Origin: Jatrophihabitans sp.
Lineage (GTDB): Bacteria > Actinomycetota > Actinomycetes > Mycobacteriales > Jatrophihabitantaceae
NCBI GenBank assembly: GCA_025966255.1
Contig: JAOPVG010000302.1
Coordinates: 1 to 5,643 of the forward strand
Length of the DNA: 5,643 nt
Reading direction: 5' to 3'
The notes under the pieces were generated by a model. The model made no database searches. It was given only the letters and a program-made list of their open reading frames with translations, and was not told where the DNA came from. Both the position numbers and the translations under genes were made by a program. Positions 1 to 4,770 of this stretch are shown in pieces; within the stretch, counting starts at the first letter, position 1; every line of letters starts with the position of its first letter.

Positions 1-541
1 GGCCATTGAACACGCCCACGCTTGATTTCAGCAGCGCCGCAACGAGTCCGTACGCCGCGCCGGCGCAGAAGCCCAGCCAGGCGGCGCGATCTCGGGGGCG
101 CCGCGCGGCAAGAGCAATCCCCACTCCGGTGACGGCGACAGCGACGATCACGCACCAGGCCAGGGTCGGCAGATCGGCCACCGACCGGCCTTGCGCCGGA
201 CGGGCGGTCAGTTGGAAGATCGCCAGGCCGCCGACAACCAAGGCAGCCGCTCCCACGTCGGCGGCATGGATGGCGCGACGCTCGAGCGCGCGACTCAGCG
301 GCAGCGCAAACAGCAGCCCGGAAACGAGCAGCGGCTGAACTACGGACAGGGCGCCGTTCGAGAGGGCAACGACGTGCAAGGCGAAGCCGGCCACGCCGGC
401 CATGGAGCCGAAGATCCACAAGCGGTGTCTCAAGACGTGCCGGAGCGTAGGTCGGGCGTGGCTGCTTCCGGCCCGGTGCTGAAGCACACTCGCAACGACG
501 AGAAACAACGCCGACGCAAGGGCGGCGACGATCGCAATCAA
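1..541 (-). CDS. DMT/EamA-type multi-span membrane transporter, C-terminus cut by window edge
   Basis: Partial gene; 180 codons are visible and the reading frame stays open to the left edge. The translation contains six hydrophobic stretches at about residues 1-20, 41-60, 65-82, 93-111, 124-146 and 153-175, so it is a polytopic inner-membrane protein. The VLQHRA motif after the first helix and the VQPLLVSGLLFALPL motif in the third are typical of a large actinobacterial branch of the drug/metabolite transporter superfamily annotated as EamA or DMT transporters. Members usually have 8-10 helices, so roughly 100 residues are probably missing. The chosen start is a TTG at 541 that overlaps the TGA of the upstream deacetylase gene (TTGA). 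No ATG or GTG lies just upstream in this frame and no ribosome site is visible, so translation is probably coupled to the deacetylase. The substrate cannot be read from the sequence. The operon context suggests a sugar, lipid-linked sugar or amine. The family call is fairly firm, the exact start less so. Confidence 0.8.
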   Translation of the reverse strand, partial: MIAIVAALASALFLVVASVLQHRAGSSHARPTLRHVLRHRLWIFGSMAGVAGFALHVVALSNGALSVVQPLLVSGLLFALPLSRALERRAIHAADVGAAALVVGGLAIFQLTARPAQGRSVADLPTLAWCVIVAVAVTGVGIALAARRPRDRAAWLGFCAGAAYGLVAALLKSSVGVFNG

Positions 542-1296
542 GGTGTCAACGCCGGTGCGGAGCGGTACGGGTCGACGCCCAGCAGCCTGTCGACGGTCGT
601 GAAGGACCAGCCGCGGTCGGCGAGCGTGTCGACCACCCGCGCGACGGCGTCGAGGGTGCGGGTCCGGTCAGCGCCACGGCCGTTGTAGCCGTCGTGGAAG
701 ATCAGCATGCCACCGGGGCGGGCGCGGGCCACCGCGCGTATGGCGATTCGATCAGGCCGGTATTGCGCGACCTCGAGCGGGTGGCAGAAGGTCCCGGACA
801 CGGGCACGAGGTGATGACGCCGGAGCACCCCGAACGTGGCGGGGGAGCGAGCCAGCCACGGCGGCCGATACAGGCGGGGCTGCAGTTGCACCTTGTCGGC
901 AAAGACGTCCTGGGCTCGTCGAATTTCGTCGTCGATCAGCCGGGCCGTGAAACACCGATGCAGTTCGTGTGAGTAGCTGTGGTTGCCGATGACGTGACCG
1001 GCGGCCAACAGCGCAGTTGTGGTTTCCGGAGCTCGAGCCACCGCCCGTCCCACCTGGAAAAAGGTCGCAAGGGCGCCCCGTCGCTCGAGCAGTTCGGCGA
1101 GTCGGCTGGTGAACGGCTCGTTGGGACCATCGTCGAACGTCAGCGCAATGGTTGGCCGCGCGGGATCGTCGTCGAGACCCCGGTTCGGGAACGCGCCGAG
1201 CAGTTGGGACTGGGACGACATCGTGGCCCAGTACGTCGATGCGCCCACGAGCGCCGATGCAGCGGTCGCTAGCGAGGCGTTGCGATTCCTGGTCAT
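538..1296 (-). CDS. Membrane-anchored NodB-type polysaccharide deacetylase
   Basis: 252 residues. It is predicted to remove acyl (usually acetyl) groups from an amino sugar or sugar chain at the cell surface, as carbohydrate esterase family 4 enzymes do. Residues 7-25 form a hydrophobic stretch after MTRNRN, a signal anchor or uncleaved signal. The NodB domain covers about 48-240. Motif 1 is TFDDGP (53-58), holding the catalytic base and metal aspartates. Motif 2 is NHSYSHE (105-111), with metal histidines 106 and 110. Motif 3 is RPPW (144-147). Motif 5 is LIFHDG (198-203), with H201 and D202. The motif 4 region (SGTFCHPLE, 167-175) lacks the usual Asp/Trp pattern. The start is ATG at 1296, which overlaps the glycosyltransferase stop (ATGA). 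The frame stays open further upstream, but that stretch lies antisense-like inside the glycosyltransferase gene and is Arg-rich, so it was left out. No separate ribosome site is seen, in line with coupling. The substrate could be peptidoglycan, a capsule-type glycan or a polyprenyl-phosphate sugar. Confidence 0.92.
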   Translation of the reverse strand: MTRNRNASLATAASALVGASTYWATMSSQSQLLGAFPNRGLDDDPARPTIALTFDDGPNEPFTSRLAELLERRGALATFFQVGRAVARAPETTTALLAAGHVIGNHSYSHELHRCFTARLIDDEIRRAQDVFADKVQLQPRLYRPPWLARSPATFGVLRRHHLVPVSGTFCHPLEVAQYRPDRIAIRAVARARPGGMLIFHDGYNGRGADRTRTLDAVARVVDTLADRGWSFTTVDRLLGVDPYRSAPALTP

Positions 1297-2198
1297 ATCA
1301 CGTCGACGGGCGCCAGCCACCACAACATGGCGAACAGGGCAGCGCCGGCTGTGACGAGCGTCGACCGCCGCCGGTGGAACCGCGCCGCGGCGACCCCGTC
1401 CGGCCGGATCGCCGGCGCCGTTCCCACAAGCGGGCGGCCGACCAACCGGTTCACGTTGTAGGCGAGAAGGTAGAAGAACAGGCACGTGACGAACACGTTG
1501 TACATCAGTCCGCGCTCGAGCCGCCGCGACGAGGTCAGCGTCGTCCGGTCCGAGTCGAAGTGCACCGGACCGTGGCGCCGCAGACTTCGCAGGAGACCGA
1601 GTTCGTCGCCGCCCTGCGTGAGCGTGGTGTCGTACCCGGTCCATAGGCGGCGCCGGAACGCGATGTTGGTGGCGCTCGCGTACAACACGCGACCGGTCCG
1701 TCGATAGATCCAACTGGTCATACCGAACAGAACCTTTGTGTACGGCGCACCCCACCACGGCCCGTCGACGAACGAGCACGGGCCGCATGTGGCGACGAGA
1801 TCAGGGCGACCGGTCATCGTCGCGTCGATCTGCGAGAGCCAGGTCGGTGGGAAGGTGGTGTCGGCATCACTGGACACGACGATCTCGCCGGTCGCAGCAG
1901 CGGTCCCCCGCTGACGGGCGTGACACACTCCGCGCACCGATTCGGATATCACCTTGGCTCCATACGCCCGCGCGATCTCCGCGGTCGAGTCGCTGCTCCC
2001 GTTGTCGACGACGATCACCTCGACGCGTCCGTCGTAGTCCTGTCGAGCCAACGAGGACAGGCAATCGGCAATGGTTGCCTGCTCGTCCAAGGCGGGGATG
2101 ACCACGGAAATTCGGGGTGGACGGGGTCCGGCGACGCTCGCCTCGCTTCCAGCGGCCTGGGCGTTCAGATCAGGTGCCGAATGCGAAGTCGCGGCCAT
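1293..2198 (-). CDS. Family 2 glycosyltransferase (GT-A fold) with C-terminal membrane segment
   Basis: 301 residues. The enzyme should transfer a sugar from a nucleotide-sugar donor on the cytoplasmic face of the membrane. After a variable 28-residue leader, the GT-A domain begins with SVVIPALDE (31-39). VVDNGSSDST (63-72) follows, and the metal/nucleotide DXD motif is DAD at 111-113 inside SSDADT. The acceptor-side acidic motif appears as GGDELGLLRSL (196-206). Two hydrophobic stretches follow, a weak one at about 234-248 and a clear one at 279-298, suggesting membrane attachment. The length is close to that of small GT2 enzymes such as polyprenyl-phosphate sugar synthases, and much shorter than NodC or hyaluronan/cellulose synthases. 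It is the first gene of the coupled operon. Its start ATG at 2198 has only weak purine-rich sequence (GAGA) about 8 bases upstream. The specific donor and acceptor are unknown. The GT2 family call is secure. Confidence 0.93.
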   Translation of the reverse strand: MAATSHSAPDLNAQAAGSEASVAGPRPPRISVVIPALDEQATIADCLSSLARQDYDGRVEVIVVDNGSSDSTAEIARAYGAKVISESVRGVCHARQRGTAAATGEIVVSSDADTTFPPTWLSQIDATMTGRPDLVATCGPCSFVDGPWWGAPYTKVLFGMTSWIYRRTGRVLYASATNIAFRRRLWTGYDTTLTQGGDELGLLRSLRRHGPVHFDSDRTTLTSSRRLERGLMYNVFVTCLFFYLLAYNVNRLVGRPLVGTAPAIRPDGVAAARFHRRRSTLVTAGAALFAMLWWLAPVDVI

Positions 2199-2422
2199 GT
2201 CTCATTTCTCGCGTTCGAAGCTTTGATCACCCTGCGGACAACCTGCGGGTTGCCTGTCAGTTGGTCGAACTCTTGGGGATCGCGCGGGCGAAGGCGTGCG
2301 TGCTCTTGCGGAGTGCCTGCTCGCACTGCTCAGTTTTCTCACAATCTGTGTACAGCTATCGCTCACATCCGCGGCGCCTACTCGAGATCGAGAGTCACAC
2401 GGACTACGTGGAGTTGAGGACG
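2199..2422. promoter_or_regulatory. Divergent intergenic region holding promoters for the glycosyltransferase operon and the protease gene
   Basis: These 224 bases lie between two genes transcribed away from each other, so both promoters should be here. The stretch is less GC-rich around 2331-2360 than the genes. No convincing paired -35/-10 boxes or clear operator were found: CTGACA on the minus strand near 2257-2262 and TATCGCT on the plus strand near 2358-2364 are possible elements but neither has a good partner. A short imperfect inverted repeat (AGTGC, 6-base loop, GCACT) lies near 2312-2327. No small gene with a plausible ribosome site is visible. Confidence 0.45.
2416..2420 (+). promoter_or_regulatory. 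Ribosome binding site of the protease gene, closely spaced
   Basis: GAGGA ends only 2 bases before the ATG at 2423, closer than the usual 5-9. It still supports this start over the in-frame GTG at 2408 and TTG at 2414, which have no clear site. The next in-frame ATG is about 200 codons downstream, too late for a working protein. Confidence 0.45.
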
Positions 2423-3913
2423 ATGGACCAGCGACCGACCGACCCAGAGCAGCCGGCGAACGAGGCACCGAACCAACCGCCGAACGAGGCGCCGGACCAG
2501 CCGGTGAACGAGGCCCCGGACCAGCCGGTGAACGAGGCCCCGGACCAGCCGGTGAACGAGGCCCCGAACGAGTCGCCCGACGAGGCGTGGAATCAGCCGA
2601 CCTACGGGGGCGAGAACCAGCCGACCTACGGGGGCGAGAACCAGCCGCCGAACTCGTGGAACCAGCCCACCTACGCCGGCGGGAACCAGCCGCCGTGGGG
2701 GAGCCCGTATCCGCCGTGGTACCCGCAACCGCCGCGCCGGCGCCGGCGCGGTCCCATTGCCGCGGCATTGATCGCTGGCACGGCGGCAGTTGCCGCGCTC
2801 GGCATTGGCATCGGTGTGGCGACGAGCGGCGGGACGGGCCTGGTGCTCGGACAGGGCAGCTCGGCGAATACCGCGCCGGCGGTGATTCCCCCGCAGGCGT
2901 CGAATCCCCAGCAGCCGTCGACCACAACCGGGACGAGCGCGACGGCCACGCAGAGCGTCGGCGTCGTCGACATCAACACCGTGCTCCAGTATCAGGGCGC
3001 CGCAGGCGCCGGCACGGGCATGATCCTGACGTCGTCCGGTGAAGTCCTGACCAACAACCACGTCGTCGACGGGGCGACCAGCATCAAGGTCACCGTCGTC
3101 AGCACGGGCACTACGTACACCGCCAAGGTCGTCGGCACTGACCCGACAGCCGACGTCGCCGTGGTGCAACTACAGGGCGCATCCGGGCTGCAGACGGCCA
3201 AGATCGGCAGCTCGTCCGGCGTGAGCGCCGGCAACGCCGTCACAGCGGTCGGCAATGCACAAGGGCAGGGTGGCACCCCGATCGCCGTGAACGGCAGCGT
3301 CGTCGCCACCGGCCAGAGCCTGACCGCGAGCGACGCGAGCGGCGCGAACGCCGAGACGCTCACCAACATGATCGAGATCAATGCCAACATCGTGCCGGGC
3401 GACTCGGGCGGCCCGCTCTACGACTCGAGCGGCAACATCATCGGCATGGACACCGCCGCGTCGACCAGCGGCGGCTCCCTCGGCTCCGGCGGCTTGGGTC
3501 GCTACGGCGTCAACGGCGGCACCGGGACCGCGGCCAACGGCAGCACCGCCCAGACGACCGCCTACGCGATCCCGATCGATACCGCGGTGAGCATTGCCAA
3601 GCAGATCGAGTCCGGACAGGCGTCCAGCACAATCACGATCGGCTACCCGGCGTTTCTCGGGGTGTCGCTGCAGGACTCCGTCAACGGCCCGCTCGTCGCC
3701 TCCGTGGCCACCGGGACTCCGGCCGCTCAGGCCGGACTGCAGGCCGGCGATGCCATAACCGCCGTGGACGGCCAGGCGATCACCTCGGCGAGCAGCCTGT
3801 CGAGCATCATCGGGACGCACAAGCCGGGCGACCAGATCCGCCTCAGCTGGACCGACGCGTCCGGCCAGTCGCACACCGCGACGGTGACCCTCACCACCGG
3901 GCCGGCCAACTGA
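2423..3913 (+). CDS. Membrane-anchored HtrA-like serine protease (S1C trypsin domain plus PDZ)
   Basis: 496 residues. It is a predicted surface quality-control or processing protease of the HtrA/DegP type. Residues 1-104 form a Pro/Asn/Gln/Glu-rich, probably disordered cytoplasmic tail of 8-residue repeats. RRRRR at 105-109 followed by a hydrophobic segment at about 111-133 gives an N-in, C-out anchor. A Ser/Thr/Pro/Gln linker runs from 146 to 178. The trypsin-like domain at about 179-395 shows all three catalytic residues: H213 in TNNHVVDG, D244 in TADVAVVQL and S328 in PGDSGGPL. YAIPI (381-385) is also typical of HtrA enzymes. A Gly/Ser/Thr-rich loop at 347-379 is longer than in minimal members. 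One PDZ domain occupies about 411-492, with GTPAAQAGLQAGD at its core. The layout matches actinobacterial HtrA-like proteins with Pro-rich tails. The gene stands alone on this strand, divergent from the glycosyltransferase operon, and ends before a strong hairpin. The ATG at 2423 was chosen for the preceding GAGGA. The natural substrate is not evident. Confidence 0.95.
   Translation: MDQRPTDPEQPANEAPNQPPNEAPDQPVNEAPDQPVNEAPDQPVNEAPNESPDEAWNQPTYGGENQPTYGGENQPPNSWNQPTYAGGNQPPWGSPYPPWYPQPPRRRRRGPIAAALIAGTAAVAALGIGIGVATSGGTGLVLGQGSSANTAPAVIPPQASNPQQPSTTTGTSATATQSVGVVDINTVLQYQGAAGAGTGMILTSSGEVLTNNHVVDGATSIKVTVVSTGTTYTAKVVGTDPTADVAVVQLQGASGLQTAKIGSSSGVSAGNAVTAVGNAQGQGGTPIAVNGSVVATGQSLTASDASGANAETLTNMIEINANIVPGDSGGPLYDSSGNIIGMDTAASTSGGSLGSGGLGRYGVNGGTGTAANGSTAQTTAYAIPIDTAVSIAKQIESGQASSTITIGYPAFLGVSLQDSVNGPLVASVATGTPAAQAGLQAGDAITAVDGQAITSASSLSSIIGTHKPGDQIRLSWTDASGQSHTATVTLTTGPAN
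2459..2578 (+). repeat. 24-bp coding tandem repeat, five units, in the protease N-terminus
   Basis: Five head-to-tail 24-bp units each begin AACGAGGC (the last four) or a near match, and encode the octapeptide NEAPDQPV or close variants (protein residues 13-52). The three central units, from 2483, 2507 and 2531, are almost identical, while the first and last have diverged (NEAPNQPP and NEAPNESP). Whole-codon length means gain or loss of a unit keeps the reading frame. Confidence 0.9.
2594..2641 (+). repeat. Second 24-bp coding tandem repeat, two units
   Basis: Two perfect 24-bp units encode QPTYGGEN twice (protein residues 58-73). A degenerate relative (QPTYAGGN) follows at residues 81-88. 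The period matches the upstream repeat, and both contain a (N/D)QP core, so the two arrays may share an origin. Confidence 0.88.
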
Positions 3914-3937
3914 CGGGTCCGTTCCACGTTCGCCGAT

Positions 3938-3976
3938 CAGATGCAGGTCGGGCCACAGCGGCCCGACCTGCATCTG
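3938..3976. terminator. Bidirectional terminator hairpin between convergent genes
   Basis: A perfect 17-bp inverted repeat (3938-3954 and 3960-3976) with a 5-base loop (ACAGC) lies 24 bases after the protease stop and 20 bases beyond the stop of the convergent HD-domain gene. It can fold equally on either transcript. No run of T follows on either strand, which is common for GC-rich actinobacterial terminators. Confidence 0.85.
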
Positions 3977-3996
3977 TCTGTCGGCACCTGGCGCGG

Positions 3997-4644
3997 CTAC
4001 TGCACCCAGTCAGAATTCTCGATGATGTCGACGAAGTTGCCGCGCTGGTAGCCCGGAACGAATCGCTCCAGGACGTCCGCGTTCATGGTGCCGAAGGCCG
4101 TGTCCGGTTTCGAGGCCATGCCAGCGGTGAACGCCTCGAGGATGCGGCGCTTGAAATCCGGCCGCGGGTGCAGCGCGACGATCCCGGCCCGGTCGGCGTC
4201 GCTGACGTCGTGGTAGCCGATGCCGAGCACGTCGAAGTCCACGCCGGCGGTGACCAGCGCGACCTCGGGCTCCATGAGGTACGGGATCACGGGCGTGGTG
4301 TGCAACGCGATGCCTGTCCACACTCGCCGGATGCTGTCCTCGGGTGCGCCGTGGCTCTGCAGGAAGCTGCGCGCTTCGTTAGCGCTGTCCACCTCGAAGC
4401 GGTTGCCGCTGCCACGGTGCTTCTCGCTGAGGCCGAGGTCGTGGAACATCGCTCCGATGTACAGCAGTTCGGGGTCGAAACTGAGATCGCGGTTGCGGCC
4501 CTGCAGGCTGCCGAAGAAGTAGACCCGGCGGGAGTGGTTGTACACGAGCTCGGTGGCGACATCGCGCACGAGTTCCGTAACTTCGCGCGCCAGTTTCGTG
4601 TCGGGGATGGTTACCCCAGCAGCGGTGTTCCAGTCGATGGGCAT
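3997..4644 (-). CDS. HD-domain metal-dependent hydrolase/lyase, cyanamide hydratase-like
   Basis: 215 residues, with no signal peptide or membrane segment, so probably a cytoplasmic enzyme. The HD-type metal site is visible as H37 in YNHSRRVYFFG, the H68-D69 pair in MFHDLGL and H115 in ALHTTP. A conserved-looking GVDFDVLG (134-141) may supply the last acidic ligand. The NHS-R-Y-FG opening, HDLGL and the RFEVDSANEARSFL block (82-95) are the pattern of the HD family that includes fungal cyanamide hydratase and yeast Ddi2/Ddi3, which hydrate cyanamide to urea. Most bacterial members are untested, so the substrate is inferred from family resemblance only. It lacks the extra nucleotide-binding or RelA/SpoT-type domains of other HD proteins. 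The ATG at 4644 has a good ribosome site (GAGGAG, 6-base gap). It lies 120 bp downstream of hemA on the same strand and may be read from its own promoter or by readthrough. It ends facing the protease gene, with the shared hairpin between them. Confidence 0.9.
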   Translation of the reverse strand: MPIDWNTAAGVTIPDTKLAREVTELVRDVATELVYNHSRRVYFFGSLQGRNRDLSFDPELLYIGAMFHDLGLSEKHRGSGNRFEVDSANEARSFLQSHGAPEDSIRRVWTGIALHTTPVIPYLMEPEVALVTAGVDFDVLGIGYHDVSDADRAGIVALHPRPDFKRRILEAFTAGMASKPDTAFGTMNADVLERFVPGYQRGNFVDIIENSDWVQ

Positions 4645-4650
4645 GGTGAT

Positions 4651-4656
4651 CTCCTC
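4651..4656 (-). promoter_or_regulatory. Ribosome binding site of the HD-domain gene
   Basis: On the minus strand GAGGAG precedes the ATG at 4644 by 6 bases, the best Shine-Dalgarno match in the window. It fixes the start of this gene and indicates independent translation rather than coupling to hemA. Confidence 0.8.
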
Positions 4657-4705
4657 ACACTGAGTGATGGGACGCCCGACGCGCCTGCGCCGGGTGGTCT
4701 AGGGC

Positions 4706-4770
4706 GCAATGGGACTCAGGGGCGATGGGACCCAGGGGCGATGGGACTCAGGTCGCGAGGGGATTCAGGG
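4706..4770. repeat. 16-bp tandem repeat at and beyond the hemA 3' end, about four units
   Basis: On the plus strand the unit GCGATGGGACTCAGGG recurs at 4706-4721, 4722-4737 and 4738-4753, each with one or two changes. A more diverged copy at 4755-4770 includes the hemA stop codon (plus-strand TCA at 4765-4767). The array fills the start of the spacer between hemA and the HD-domain gene. It contains no open frame of interest and no strong hairpin beyond short near-palindromes such as TGGGACCCA. Its function is unknown. Confidence 0.85.

Noticed and set aside
6..688. Plus-strand open frames opposite the membrane transporter
   Set aside because: The minus strand gives a clean set of transmembrane helices with family motifs, while the plus frames give Arg/Ala-rich sequence with no motif.
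1297..1788. N-terminal extension of the deacetylase reading frame by 164 codons
   Set aside because: It lies within the glycosyltransferase gene in another frame, is Arg/His-rich low-quality sequence, and the ATG at 1296 with its ATGA overlap fits the NodB family length and the N-terminal anchor.
2117..2422. N-terminal extension of the protease frame
   Set aside because: It would overlap the start of the divergent glycosyltransferase gene and fill the promoter region, and its translation has no family-like features. The ATG at 2423 is preceded by GAGGA.
2459..2641. Possible CRISPR-like array
   Set aside because: The units abut with no spacers, the period is a whole number of codons, and the repeats lie in frame inside a protein gene.
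2296..3169. Repeat-rich frames in both directions over the protease N-terminus (AGERGPGP-like on plus, RLVRGLVH-like on minus)
   Set aside because: They are out-of-frame readings of the 24-bp repeats. The catalytic triad and PDZ domain confirm the protease frame as the real one.
4654..4670. Short palindrome CACT-G-AGTG just upstream of the HD-gene ribosome site as an operator
   Set aside because: Four bases per arm is too short to support a regulator site in a single sequence.
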